A stretch of 48,608 bases of DNA from CAZIKB01 sp964539665. Its GTDB lineage: Bacteria > Zhuqueibacterota > Zhuqueibacteria > Oceanimicrobiales > Oceanimicrobiaceae. Where the stretch lies: NCBI GenBank assembly GCA_964539665.1, contig CAZIKB010000042.1:1-48608 (forward strand). The letters are read 5' to 3'. The notes beneath the pieces were generated by a model, which searched no databases, was not told the origin of the DNA, and saw only the letters and a program-made list of their open reading frames with translations. The translations under genes and the position numbers were made by a program. Below are positions 7,500 through 16,309 of this stretch, one piece after another; positions within the stretch are counted from its first letter, which is position 1, and each line of letters opens with the position of its first letter.

Positions 7500-9254
7500 T
7501 TAGTTGTCTGAAGTTTTCAGTTCTTTTTCGCTCTTGTTTTCAGGGGAAGCAAAGTAACTTTCAAAAAATCCAAAAGCACATTTGTGTCTGTCATACTTTT
7601 CTTCAGAAGATCCTAATTCTTTGATGGCTTCTGCTAATTGTGTGGAGGTTTTGAATGTATACGATGATCTCTCATGGAGAACCAATTTCTCTTCTATGTA
7701 AGTTTTAAATTTGATTAGTTCTGCCAATGTGGTTATCCGACGAGATAAGGTCCCGACATAACTTTTTTCAAATGACTTGATAGGGCAATCGTCCCGCCAC
7801 CTAGCAAATTGTTGTGCCAGTTCTCCCAATAATAGTCCTATTTTGTAACTTTTTGATTCTTTGATGTTCATAAGATTCTCTCCTTCTTTTAATGTATTTT
7901 GGATTAGCGTAAGAAAGTAAAAATCGTACTTTAGGAAATTGAAATCTTGCTTGCCTGCTCTAATATTTTCTTCAGTTTTTTCGATGAATCTTGGGAGTAG
8001 AATTGGATCTTTATAATATGTGCCGCTATAAATTTGTGGCAGTACTTTATACATGTGACCTTGATATTTTTTCTTTTCTTTGGTGGAGTCCCCTATAACG
8101 TTTAAGAATGACTTATAAATCTGTAATGGATCTAACTTAGCCTTAATTTCTTCCTTTCGCTTATCATGAAGCAGTAGTTTTATAGTAGTAATGCGTTCAT
8201 GAAGATATCTGAGATAACTCTTTTCTAGTCCAGAGACTTCTATTAAGTCAACATCAGGAGCTGAAACACTACCCTTCTTACTCAAAATCAAATCAAATTG
8301 AACAATCTCATTGGCTACATTTTGCACAAATGGTGAGAAAAGTCTATCCTCGGCCTCTGGAATGTTTTCTGCCCTAATAACATTTTCTTGTGCAGGTAAA
8401 TCATCTGTGAAAGTTGTTCGATCTACGAAATTCTCATAATGCCCTGCTGACAGATTTTCGCCTTTTGGCAGTACTATTATTTTTATATTACTATTTGGCA
8501 CTCTGAGAAGAGCAGTTTCTGAATAATCTATTGCGTAAAATAAACTTTGCAATTCCGTTTGTGAAAAAAACCTAGATTTATATTTCTGCTGATCCCTAAA
8601 ATTAGGAAATTGAATGTCATTTTTTTCATTACCTGAACTTAGTGTTTTATAAAGCATTGTTTCTAAAACGAAACCGTTAACTTCTTTGTTATGAATTTCT
8701 TGGGCAAAGCACTTAAACATTAAACGATTGAGTTCCTCAAGTTCAGTTTGTGCATACCAACAGTTATCACCTTCTTTGAAATTAAAGTGCAAAAACACAG
8801 CTTCATTATCTAATAGTATTTTTTCAATTAGGCCTATTTCACGTGCAAATGACAGTCTGAAACTTTTGATTTTTTCATTTTGCAGACTTTGTAAATATTG
8901 TTCTGCTCGCTCGAATGCGCTATATGGAGAATAAGTCTTAGTTCTATAATTACCACCCTCCTTATTTTTTGTGTTGCGCAAGTAGAAGATATCGCCAAAA
9001 ACATACTTTATGGATGAGTCAGAATCAGATGTTTGAAATTTAAAATAGAATAGTTTATCCCGGATTACATTTTCATCAGTTATTTCTTCAATTGCGTCGA
9101 AATCAAATGTGAAGTTTCCACGTACAGGAATAGAGAGTCGCAGGATCTTTAGTTTGTCGGTGTCTTGTGGACAAAGTTTTACGTAGCGGTGATGTTTTAA
9201 ACATGTAAGTAAATTCCTAAAAGCTTTACCAATTTGTAGAACTGTGTCAAGCAT
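7500..9254 (-). CDS. cas8b: Cascade large subunit Cas8b (Csh1-like)
   Basis: A 584-residue protein in the large-subunit position between cas6 and cas7. Opening residues MLDTVLQIGKAFRNLL and an internal region with AIDYSETALLRVPNSN and LPKGENLS fit the divergent Csh1/Cas8b family, which recognises the PAM and recruits Cas3. Assignment rests mainly on locus order and length because Cas8 proteins are poorly conserved. The C-terminal part is helix-rich, as expected where a small-subunit-like domain is fused. There is no frame damage. The upstream gap to cas6 contains three REP-like palindromes. Confidence 0.82.
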   Translation of the reverse strand: MLDTVLQIGKAFRNLLTCLKHHRYVKLCPQDTDKLKILRLSIPVRGNFTFDFDAIEEITDENVIRDKLFYFKFQTSDSDSSIKYVFGDIFYLRNTKNKEGGNYRTKTYSPYSAFERAEQYLQSLQNEKIKSFRLSFAREIGLIEKILLDNEAVFLHFNFKEGDNCWYAQTELEELNRLMFKCFAQEIHNKEVNGFVLETMLYKTLSSGNEKNDIQFPNFRDQQKYKSRFFSQTELQSLFYAIDYSETALLRVPNSNIKIIVLPKGENLSAGHYENFVDRTTFTDDLPAQENVIRAENIPEAEDRLFSPFVQNVANEIVQFDLILSKKGSVSAPDVDLIEVSGLEKSYLRYLHERITTIKLLLHDKRKEEIKAKLDPLQIYKSFLNVIGDSTKEKKKYQGHMYKVLPQIYSGTYYKDPILLPRFIEKTEENIRAGKQDFNFLKYDFYFLTLIQNTLKEGENLMNIKESKSYKIGLLLGELAQQFARWRDDCPIKSFEKSYVGTLSRRITTLAELIKFKTYIEEKLVLHERSSYTFKTSTQLAEAIKELGSSEEKYDRHKCAFGFFESYFASPENKSEKELKTSDN

Positions 9255-9280
9255 GGCATATTCTCCGTTTTTGTCTCTTC

Positions 9281-9523
9281 CAAAAGCTAACCTTCCCCAA
9301 GAAAGTCAGCTTCTGGGTGGCTGCTCTGAGTTCACCTGAACAGAATATCTGCAAACTTTAAATTTAAAGCAAGCCAAAATGATGGCTGTAATCAATTCGT
9401 GAAAGTATTAAAAAAAGCTGCATAATAGCCGCCCTTTTCAAAAAAGGTCGGCTACTGAACGGTCGCTTCAAAAAGTTATTCTCTCCATTAGAAGCTAACC
9501 TTCTTGAAGAAGGTCAGCTTCCT
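9281..9523. repeat. Three REP-like palindromes between cas6 and cas8b
   Basis: Units lie at 9281-9314 (degenerate AAAGCTAACCTT / AAAGTCAGCTTC arms), 9423-9457 (TAGCCGCCCTTTT / AAAAGGTCGGCTA) and 9490-9523 (AGAAGCTAACCTTCTT / AAGAAGGTCAGCTTC). The last reaches into cas6 and supplies its final codons and TGA stop, so cas6 has probably lost or exchanged its original last residues. Confidence 0.8.
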
Positions 9524-10299
9524 ACTACCTCCACCATCCCAAATCCCTGTGAATTATGTTCACCCAGCCCACATTCCCAGGCGGTCTGCATGAGCTCTGT
9601 GCTGCCTTCCAAAGTGAAATAGGTCTCAAAAGCTTTTATTTGAGTCGCCTCGGCGGTGCCTTCTTTTATGGTGATGAGTTTTGACCTGGGTTTATCATTT
9701 GCTTCCAGCCGAAAAGTCAATTGGTTGTCTTCAGGCTTTTGGGCATGGATGATTCGGTGCTTTTCCAGTAGGTTGTTTCGAATGGCTTCCGAGACGCCTT
9801 CATCATGTGGTCGAAAGTAGTATGGTTGTAACCGTCCCCGGTGTTCACGTATGGTGCTGACCACGATAGGGGAGAGGCATTTAAAACGCATCGTTTCCTT
9901 GAACTCCGGCACAGGCAGCGCTTCTAACTGCTCTACCCGAAATTCGGTATGCACTCCCTGCCCCGCGACAACTATTTCTACAGCCTCAAACAGGCCGAGG
10001 ACAAAATTCTGCACAAACTCATTCAGCATCGGGCTGCCTACCTGTAAACGCCAGGGACCGTGGCCGCCTTTCAAGAATTGTCGCTCTATCTTCACTTTGG
10101 GGATCCAAAGTTTGGAGAAAGTAAAAAGTTTCATCAGGCGGCCGCTTGGAGCCGGATAACCTTGGTCATGTAAAAATACCGCGTAGTCCGGCGAAGCCTG
10201 GTGCAAAATTTTGTAAATAGCCGCAGACAGTGGGTACTGGTAATTTATTGGGACAACTGCAGCTTTGCTTATCGGAATAAGTTGTAAAGAAAGTCTCAT
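9514..10299 (-). CDS. cas6: crRNA-processing endoribonuclease Cas6
   Basis: A 261-residue RAMP protein with the Cas6 hallmark near the C-terminus, the glycine-rich loop GLGEHNSQGFGMVEV. The N-terminus MRLSLQLIPISKAAVVPINY and the internal ASPDYAVFLHDQGYP also fit. It would cleave within the repeat to leave the ATTGAAAT handle seen in the array. It is the first gene of the minus-strand cas operon. The stop codon falls inside a REP-like palindrome, leaving GS as the final residues. The open 5' flank (10300-10551) probably contains the operon promoter. Confidence 0.9.
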   Translation of the reverse strand: MRLSLQLIPISKAAVVPINYQYPLSAAIYKILHQASPDYAVFLHDQGYPAPSGRLMKLFTFSKLWIPKVKIERQFLKGGHGPWRLQVGSPMLNEFVQNFVLGLFEAVEIVVAGQGVHTEFRVEQLEALPVPEFKETMRFKCLSPIVVSTIREHRGRLQPYYFRPHDEGVSEAIRNNLLEKHRIIHAQKPEDNQLTFRLEANDKPRSKLITIKEGTAEATQIKAFETYFTLEGSTELMQTAWECGLGEHNSQGFGMVEVVGS

Positions 10300-10551
10300 T
10301 TACCATCAAGTCCCTTATTAGTTAGAAAAGAGAAACAGAAGTTTTATATTTGAATGAAATTTATAGCAAAATATATTTTTAGTTATATTTTTTATGTTGG
10401 GAGACATTTGAGACTATTTTTGCGACTCAGGTTCATGCAGGATAGATTCTTACATTGTTCTTTACTGTTCAGAAAGTCTCAAATTTAATATACACAGCAA
10501 AGATTTGAAATGCAAAAAATTATGAATTTTTATCGGTCACCTGGCTAAATT
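10300..10551. promoter_or_regulatory. AT-rich gap upstream of cas6 with a perfect inverted repeat
   Basis: No ORF was found. A perfect 10-bp inverted repeat, ATTTGAGACT at 10406-10415 and AGTCTCAAAT at 10475-10484, is separated by 59 nt. It lies where a promoter or operator of the cas operon is expected. No clear -35/-10 pair could be chosen. Confidence 0.4.
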
Positions 10552-11463
10552 TTAACTTAATTTTTTTACCACCTCCAAATACTGCTGAAACAGTTCGGCA
10601 TCCAAACGCTGCATTTCGACACGGGCGTTAAAATCGATATCCCCTTGCTGACCGGACTGGTCTATATAAAGACACAGGGCAAATTGCTGATAGCGTTGGG
10701 TGGGAGAAAGCTGCATTTCCGGAGCAAGAGCAAATCTCTGTAACTGAACAATGCGCGATAACCAGGTATTTCCACCCGGAATATGCAAAATACCCCGAAA
10801 CCAACTGTTAATGGGTAGAAGTGCACGAGCCGTTTCTTCTGGATGTTGTCTGCAAAGCTCTGAATAAATCTTTCGAATCTGTGGATGATGCAGGCTATCT
10901 AAATCGACTGATTGCACATCCATGAAAAGCGCCCGCAGGTAGCCGCTGTTGGAATCTTTATGGCTGTTTAATTTGTATGCAGCGTCGCCATAATAGCCCC
11001 ATAACCTGGGATGAATTTCGTCCGAACGGGATGTTAAGTAGTTCAACAATTTTTTGTGGGCTTCTTCCGGCCGGTTTAGTATCAGATAGCAATAACCAAT
11101 GTGGAGGGTTGATTGTTTTGTATCAACATAATCGCAAAAATCCTGAGGGAGAAATTCCACAATCCGTTCACAGAGCCATGATTCCATAATATTGTTCATA
11201 GCGCGCGCCTGAGTTGTACGTGCGTTTTTAACCTTTTCCCATGCCTGCGCCAATCCGGTAGGTTCTGTTTCCTGATGGATGCCCAGATTGAGCAAAAAAT
11301 CTACAGCTCTGGCGAGAGTATTCAGATCGGCCAGATACGGATCAATTTCTTTCGCGATTTCAAGATGGTTTTTCGCTTCCGGGAAACTAAACTGTTTAAT
11401 TGCGTCCAGGGCCTGTTGCTTGTGCTCAATGGCCGGGGTGAACAGACCGATCTGTTCAGACAT
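10552..11463 (-). CDS. Uncharacterised helical-repeat (TPR-like) protein
   Basis: 303 residues, not recognised as a named family. It has no signal peptide or membrane segment. The sequence is built of paired amphipathic helices: residues 12-45 (AIEHKQQALDAIKQFSFPEA), 120-150 (STLHIGYCYLILNRPEEAHK) and 155-185 (HPRLWGYYGDAAYKLNSHKD) look like TPR units, so a scaffold role is plausible. It is transcribed toward the cas operon about 250 nt upstream of cas6, but nothing links it to CRISPR function. Confidence 0.6.
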   Translation of the reverse strand: MSEQIGLFTPAIEHKQQALDAIKQFSFPEAKNHLEIAKEIDPYLADLNTLARAVDFLLNLGIHQETEPTGLAQAWEKVKNARTTQARAMNNIMESWLCERIVEFLPQDFCDYVDTKQSTLHIGYCYLILNRPEEAHKKLLNYLTSRSDEIHPRLWGYYGDAAYKLNSHKDSNSGYLRALFMDVQSVDLDSLHHPQIRKIYSELCRQHPEETARALLPINSWFRGILHIPGGNTWLSRIVQLQRFALAPEMQLSPTQRYQQFALCLYIDQSGQQGDIDFNARVEMQRLDAELFQQYLEVVKKLS

Positions 11464-11706
11464 GTTTTATTTACCTGCTGTATGCACTCTGTGGCAAATT
11501 TGAAATACTAATTTCCAAAAATCCAACCTTCCTCCAGGAAGACCGTTAAATCACGGGAGTTGAAAATTAATTGTCATTTGGTTTTTTGTTATTTGTCATT
11601 TGCGGATTCGCGCGCTGGGAATAGAAATGATTTGTATATTTTAAATCAACCAAAGTTTGAAAAACAAGGATTTGGATTCAATCAGCCGTACAGGCTGTCT
11701 TTCCAG

Positions 11707-12339
11707 TCAGAACGGTAATTCTTCATCCTCATGGTCGTGCATCCAGGCCTCGCAATTCCTGCGAATGTCTACACCGATATGATTCTTACCATATTTTCGA
11801 TAAAGGGGTGATTCAACCGCCTTTTCAATTTGCTCAATCAAGAATTCCTGCCCTTTTATTTGGTGTCCGAGATTGTAAATATTTTTATCTTCCAGTTTAA
11901 TACGATTCCCGATACCGCTGAGCCGACTGATGACAGCTATTTTGGATTTTTCATCGGATGTTTTTACATGAATATTTTCTAAAAACTCCTTTTCTACCAG
12001 CAACTGGTTTTTTTTCGTTTTAGCTGCTTCCAACTTCCCTTCCATTTCAGTAAGTTCATCTTCGTACTGCTGCCAGAGTTCTACACGAATGTAATCTTTT
12101 TCCTGGCGATCAGTATTGGGAGATAGCAGGCCGAATATACATTCTTCAATGGCCTGGTCAATCCATTTCACTTCATCGGAGCGCGAGGACTTTTGAAATT
12201 CCTCCAACACGTTCAATAACTCCGGCTGCTGGATGTGAGCCAGAGTCATCACAATTCTTTCTAATTTTTTTTTGGGTGTTTTTGGATCAAAGAGTTCGCG
12301 GCTCCACTGTTTAATCTGCTGAGGTGTATACTCTTCCAT
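11707..12339 (-). CDS. Uncharacterised coiled-coil protein
   Basis: 210 residues, no recognised family. The first 75 residues are short helices resembling a HEAT-like repeat (KKKLERIVMTLAHIQQPELL). Residues 95-130 form a charged heptad-like stretch (YEDELTEMEGKLEAAKTKKN), probably a coiled coil, and the C-terminus is acidic (HDHEDEELPF). No export signal is seen. It lies about 240 nt upstream of the TPR-like gene on the same strand. The two may form an accessory pair, but no overlap or shared motif shows this. Confidence 0.55.
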   Translation of the reverse strand: MEEYTPQQIKQWSRELFDPKTPKKKLERIVMTLAHIQQPELLNVLEEFQKSSRSDEVKWIDQAIEECIFGLLSPNTDRQEKDYIRVELWQQYEDELTEMEGKLEAAKTKKNQLLVEKEFLENIHVKTSDEKSKIAVISRLSGIGNRIKLEDKNIYNLGHQIKGQEFLIEQIEKAVESPLYRKYGKNHIGVDIRRNCEAWMHDHEDEELPF

Positions 12340-12438
12340 TTCATCCCTCCGTTTTTAACCTGAGAACTTGAGATTAATTCTAATTTGATGATGGTGTTAG
12401 ATTTGTAAATTTGATGTCACCTTTTCGTACCTGAGTTA

Positions 12439-12594
12439 TTCACCGCAGAAGTCGCTGAGAGCGCAGAGTTTAAATAATATCAAAAAATTAACGGAATTAA
12501 TAATTTGAATATTTCGAAATAACTTCTTTTTAATAATATTGTTTTTAAATTTCATAAAAGTAGCTCTGTGACCTCAGCGCTCTCTGCGGTGTAA
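12439..12594. repeat. Palindromic intergenic repeat with CACCGCAGAG-type arms, copy 1
   Basis: The left arm reads TTCACCGCAGAAGTCGCTGA and on into GAGCGCAGAG. The right arm is nearly its reverse complement (CAGCGCTCTCTGCGGTGTAA), with an AT-rich middle of about 90 nt. A second, shorter copy lies at 28971-29050. The element fills most of the 12340-12721 gap between divergent genes; the rest shows nothing else. It looks like a MITE-like sequence or folded intergenic repeat with no coding capacity. Confidence 0.75.
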
Positions 12595-12721
12595 GAATTA
12601 ATCAGGCTAAACAATTAAAGTTTAGTAATAATCGTTTGGAATTTCCCGAATCTTGGTTAATTTAACAGATTAGAAATAATGTGCAAGTTTTAATTAGTAA
12701 TTTTTGTAAAGGATTTCATAA

Positions 12722-13549
12722 ATGACACACAAAATGGAAAATATACTCGTTAATAAAGTCGCCATTATTACCGGCGCCAGCAGGGGAGTTGGCAAAGCGG
12801 TGGCTCTAAAATTTGCTGAATACGGCATTAAGGTTGCCATAGGAGCAAAGACCGTTGAGTCATCCCGGAAAACGCCTGGAACCATTTTTGACACAGTTAA
12901 GGAAATTGAACGCAAGGGTTCTGAAGCCATTGCGGTGCAAACCGACGTCCGCTTTGAAGACCAGATTCAAAATCTGGTGCAGAAAACCCGGGAACGATTT
13001 GGCCGCATCGATATTGTGGTCAATAATGCCGGCGCAATTCTCTGGCAGCCTGTTGAAGAAATGCCTGTTAAACGGTTTGACCTGATGATGCAAATCAATT
13101 ACCGCGCGCCTTTTATTCTTTGTCACGAAGCCGTCCCCATTATGAAAAAGCAGCCATTCGGATTTATTATAAACATGTCGCCCCCTCCCAGGATCGGAGC
13201 TTTAGCCGCAGAGAATTGGCCGAATAAAACCTGCTACCTCATGAGCAAATTCGGGATGAGCCATTTGACTCAGGGCTTAGCTGAAGAGTTGCGAGCGGAT
13301 AAAATATCTGTAAACAGCCTCTGGCCTGCTAATATTATTGATACCCAGGCCACGCGTGTGTTTGCGTCTATGTTTAAAGCGGACAAGAGCACAGCATGGT
13401 ATTCACCTGAATTGCTCGCCGATGCCTGCCTTGAAATTATCAAAAGCAATCCAGAAGCATTAACTGGTCAAACAATTATTGCCGAAGAGTTTTTGAAGAG
13501 TAAAGGGTTTTCTGATTTGAAAAAATATCAATTATCGAGTCCAGTTTAG
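12722..13549 (+). CDS. Short-chain dehydrogenase/reductase (HSDL2-like)
   Basis: A 275-residue classical SDR. The NAD(P)-binding TGASRGVG motif lies at residues 18-25 and NNAG near residue 102. The catalytic Ser is in INMSPPP, and the YxxxK pair is in CYLMSKFG. The AIGAKTVESSRKTPGTIFDT segment and the PPP after the catalytic Ser are typical of hydroxysteroid-dehydrogenase-like protein 2 relatives. The SCP2 domain found in the animal protein is missing. Substrate is unknown, with an acyl or steroid-like alcohol/ketone likely. It is a single-gene unit; a 183-bp MITE-like element begins right after its stop. Confidence 0.85.
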   Translation: MTHKMENILVNKVAIITGASRGVGKAVALKFAEYGIKVAIGAKTVESSRKTPGTIFDTVKEIERKGSEAIAVQTDVRFEDQIQNLVQKTRERFGRIDIVVNNAGAILWQPVEEMPVKRFDLMMQINYRAPFILCHEAVPIMKKQPFGFIINMSPPPRIGALAAENWPNKTCYLMSKFGMSHLTQGLAEELRADKISVNSLWPANIIDTQATRVFASMFKADKSTAWYSPELLADACLEIIKSNPEALTGQTIIAEEFLKSKGFSDLKKYQLSSPV

Positions 13550-13556
13550 ATTATTT

Positions 13557-13739
13557 AGACTTTTGCAAAATGATATTTTCCTGTCGTTCTGAGGAACCCT
13601 TCGACAAGGCTCAGGATAAACTCCGCGACGAAGAATCTGTGACCACAAAACCATCGGTTTTACAGTATTTTAGTGGTCTGAGATTCTTCACTCCCATTGG
13701 TCGCTCAGAATGACAATTATGCATGTTTTGCAGAAGCCT
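13557..13739. mobile_element. 183-bp MITE-like element, copy A
   Basis: The ends are near-inverted repeats: AGACTTTTGCAAAATG on the left and CATGTTTTGCAGAAGCCT on the right. Internal arms carry GTCGTTCTGAGG and CTCAGAATGAC, with AGATTCTTC-type inner arms. The copy at 40701-40883 is exactly the same length and in the opposite orientation, and a shorter degenerate copy is at 43387-43496. There is no coding capacity, so it would depend on a transposase in trans. It separates the SDR gene from the TMEM14-like gene. Confidence 0.8.
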
Positions 13740-13769
13740 ATCGAACTTTTAAAAATGGAGATTAATTTT

Positions 13770-14078
13770 ATGGCTTCTTATATCATCCTGGTTTATGGAA
13801 TGCTGGTTATTGTCGGAGGAGTGGTTGGATTTGTTAAATCTGGCAGCGTGCCATCTATCATTGCAGGTTCTGCTTTCGGAATACTCATAATTGGCAGTGC
13901 TCTACTTACTCTTAAAGAAAACGTAGTTGGCTGGTACGCAGCCCTGACCTGTGCCTGTTTCCTTGCCGTTTTTTTTGGATTTCGATATTACGGTTCTCAT
14001 AAATTCATGCCTGCAGGATTAATGATTATTTTGAGTGTGGTTGCCATTATTACAATCCTGCTAAGCCTGCGCAAGTAA
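13770..14078 (+). CDS. TMEM14/UPF0136-family small membrane protein
   Basis: 102 residues with four hydrophobic segments: YIILVYGMLVIVGGVVGFV, IAGSAFGILIIGSALL, WYAALTCACFLAVFFGF and LMIILSVVAIITILL. The pattern GGVVGFVKSGSVPSIIAGSAFG is characteristic of the TMEM14 family, found in bacteria, chloroplasts and mitochondria. The ATG at 13770 is preferred because GGAG at 13757-13760 is correctly spaced; a longer reading from 13710 would start inside the MITE-like element. Function in bacteria is unknown. Confidence 0.85.
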   Translation: MASYIILVYGMLVIVGGVVGFVKSGSVPSIIAGSAFGILIIGSALLTLKENVVGWYAALTCACFLAVFFGFRYYGSHKFMPAGLMIILSVVAIITILLSLRK

Positions 14079-14123
14079 TCGTTGAATTGGTATTGCACCA
14101 GAATAATTCAGGTTAAACACTTC

Positions 14124-14285
14124 TATTCAAATAAAAATTTTTGCCGTCTTCTTGGCAATATGCAGTATATCCGGGAAAACCTGTAAATATATGGCAATTT
14201 TCCCTGCAACGTTAAAAGCATCTTTACCAGCAACCGTTAGTTTTTCTTCCGCCGATCCCACAATTTCAGTTAATATTTTTCTTAA
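14124..14285 (-). pseudogene. Duplicated 3' end of the gene at 16680-17564
   Basis: The minus strand encodes KKILTEIVGSAEEK, LTVAGKDAFNVAGKIAIYLQ and HIAKKTAKIFI followed by TGA. This is almost identical to the last 52 residues of the protein at 16680-17564, with only a few base changes. No start codon or upstream domain is present, so it is a gene fragment. It and its parent lie on the same strand on either side of the gamma-glutamyltranspeptidase gene, giving a direct repeat of about 155 bp. The rest of 14079-14367 holds nothing else recognisable. Confidence 0.85.
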
Positions 14286-14367
14286 AGAATTAAATAGTCG
14301 CAGATTTCTTTGGCAATTTTGATGTGTATAACAATTTTACTTCGGTTATTGATTTTGCTCTGAGATT

Positions 14368-16263
14368 CTACCAGGCAATTCCATAATCCTCACCATAATT
14401 GCTGGCGCCACCCCACAGAGTGCTATTTTCCTGATCGTAAAAGATCGCTGTAATTGGACCGGAGGTCTTTTTTCTGTATTTTATTTTATATCCCATAAGC
14501 TTAAGCCTGGCGCGAATTTTAAACCGAGTTTGTTCTTGAAGGGTTAATTCGCCTGGTTTGGCACGATGGTTATTAAAGGAACTTCTCATTTGGTAACTGA
14601 CAATGTTGGGAGCTTCGCACGCTTTTTGTACATTCATTCCGAATTCTGTAATATTGAGGAAGAATTGCAGCAAATTTTGATCTTGTGTGTCACCTCCCTG
14701 GACTGCAAAAGCCAAATAAGGTTTACTATTCTTCAATGCGATACTTGGAGTTAATGTGGAACGCGGTCTTTTACCAGGTGCGAGTACATTAAAAGGATTT
14801 TCGCGCTCATCCAAAACAAAACTTTGCATTCGTTGGCTCATTCCAATGCCTGTGTTGCCAGCAATACAAACAGGTATCCATCCACCGCTTGGGGTTATGG
14901 AAACAACCCAGCCCTCTTTATCAGCAGCTTGAATTGATGTTGTACCTGCAAAAAACCCTTCCTCAAAAAGTGCTGCCTGATTGTTCATATCTTTTTCGAT
15001 CTTCACAGTATCTAAATTTGACCAGCCTCGCAATAGATGGAGAAAGGGATTTGTTTCGCCCTGAAAGGGAAAAGGATCACCTGGTCTTACATCCGGATCA
15101 TTTTTATCCCAATTGATCTGGCCCAAACGTTCTTTTGCATATTCCTTTGAAAGTAAACCTTGCAAGGGTTCTGCAGGCGGATAGTAGGGATCTCCATAGT
15201 AAAAATCACGATCTGCATAGACCAGATTCATGGTCTGATAAAGTGTGTGAACATACTTGGCACTATTGTAGCCCATTGCGCTCAAATCAATATTCTCCAA
15301 AATGTTGAGCGCTTGCAGCATAACCGGTCCCTGAACCCAGCAGTTTAATTTATAGACTTCAATCCCTTTATAAGTAGTCATGACTGGTTCTTCGACGTAC
15401 ACTTGCCAATTTTTCAGGTCCTCAATGGTGTGCAGCCCACCCATCTCCTGAGATCCTCTAACAAATTCCCTGGCAATATCTCCTTTGTAAAAGCGGTCAT
15501 ACGCTGCATAAATGGCTTCTTTACGGCTTTTACCTGCGTCTAATGCTTGCTGCTCAGACTCGGCTAATTTTTTGAGGGTTTTCAACAAGTCCGGCTGCTT
15601 AAAAATCTCACCGTGGAGTGGACCTTCGTGTTCTTCACCCAAATGAGGCAGCAGAGTTTTACGTGAATAGGGCCATTTTTTAATTTCATCTCGATACTTT
15701 TCAATTCTTTGAATGAAAGCCAGTTCGGCTGGATACCCATCAGCCATTTTCATGGCAGGCTCCAGGACTTCTTCAAGACTCATGCTTCCAAACTCGGCCA
15801 GCATTGCCATCAGGCCTCCGGGAGTTCCTGGAGTCACAGCGGCCAATGGACCGGATTTAGGTGGGTAAGGCATGCCTTGTTTTTGATAGAAGTCCGGAGT
15901 GGCTCCAGTCGGCGCAGCACCAAGAGCATTGATGCCATATACTTTTTGTGTGTGAGGATTATAAATTAACGCCTGGGTTTCTCCTCCCCAGCTTAAACGG
16001 TCGAACATGGTGCAGGCAGCCGCTAACATGGCACAAGCAGCATCTACAGCGTTCCCTCCGCGTTCAAAAATTTTAGCTCCGGCTGTAGCGGCGAGTGGTT
16101 TACCGGTAATCGCTACCCAATGTCTCCCGTGCAGTATAGGCTTCTCCGTCTGATTTTGGTTAATGTTAATAGCTGTCCTGTCAAATTTTATAATGAGGAA
16201 AAAAGTGGCTGCGACAATTATAAACAGACCAATAGAAGTAATTATAATTTTTAATATTCTCAT
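14368..16263 (-). CDS. Gamma-glutamyltranspeptidase family protein
   Basis: A 631-residue Ntn-hydrolase that would hydrolyse or transfer gamma-glutamyl groups. An N-terminal hydrophobic helix (residues 3-25) suggests export or anchoring. The large-subunit region shows GGNAVDAACAMLAAACTMF and GGLMAMLAEFGSMSLEEVLEP. The self-processing nucleophile Thr (about residue 441) lies in FFAGTTSIQAADKEGW, in place of the usual TTH. The small-subunit motifs GMSQRMQSFVLD and RPRSTLTPSI follow. The AGTTS variant and the weak substrate loop make a typical glutathionase role uncertain; a cephalosporin-acylase-like or other amidase role is possible. It is a single gene lying between the two direct repeats. 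Confidence 0.85.
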   Translation of the reverse strand: MRILKIIITSIGLFIIVAATFFLIIKFDRTAININQNQTEKPILHGRHWVAITGKPLAATAGAKIFERGGNAVDAACAMLAAACTMFDRLSWGGETQALIYNPHTQKVYGINALGAAPTGATPDFYQKQGMPYPPKSGPLAAVTPGTPGGLMAMLAEFGSMSLEEVLEPAMKMADGYPAELAFIQRIEKYRDEIKKWPYSRKTLLPHLGEEHEGPLHGEIFKQPDLLKTLKKLAESEQQALDAGKSRKEAIYAAYDRFYKGDIAREFVRGSQEMGGLHTIEDLKNWQVYVEEPVMTTYKGIEVYKLNCWVQGPVMLQALNILENIDLSAMGYNSAKYVHTLYQTMNLVYADRDFYYGDPYYPPAEPLQGLLSKEYAKERLGQINWDKNDPDVRPGDPFPFQGETNPFLHLLRGWSNLDTVKIEKDMNNQAALFEEGFFAGTTSIQAADKEGWVVSITPSGGWIPVCIAGNTGIGMSQRMQSFVLDERENPFNVLAPGKRPRSTLTPSIALKNSKPYLAFAVQGGDTQDQNLLQFFLNITEFGMNVQKACEAPNIVSYQMRSSFNNHRAKPGELTLQEQTRFKIRARLKLMGYKIKYRKKTSGPITAIFYDQENSTLWGGASNYGEDYGIAW

Positions 16264-16309
16264 TATCTACCTTTCATAATTCATTTTGGAAATCTTTTAA
16301 CCTGTGACA

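Noticed and set aside
11521..11550. A further REP-like unit downstream of the coiled-coil gene
   Set aside because: CCAACCTTCCTCCAGGAAGACC resembles only part of the unit and does not pair well enough to count.
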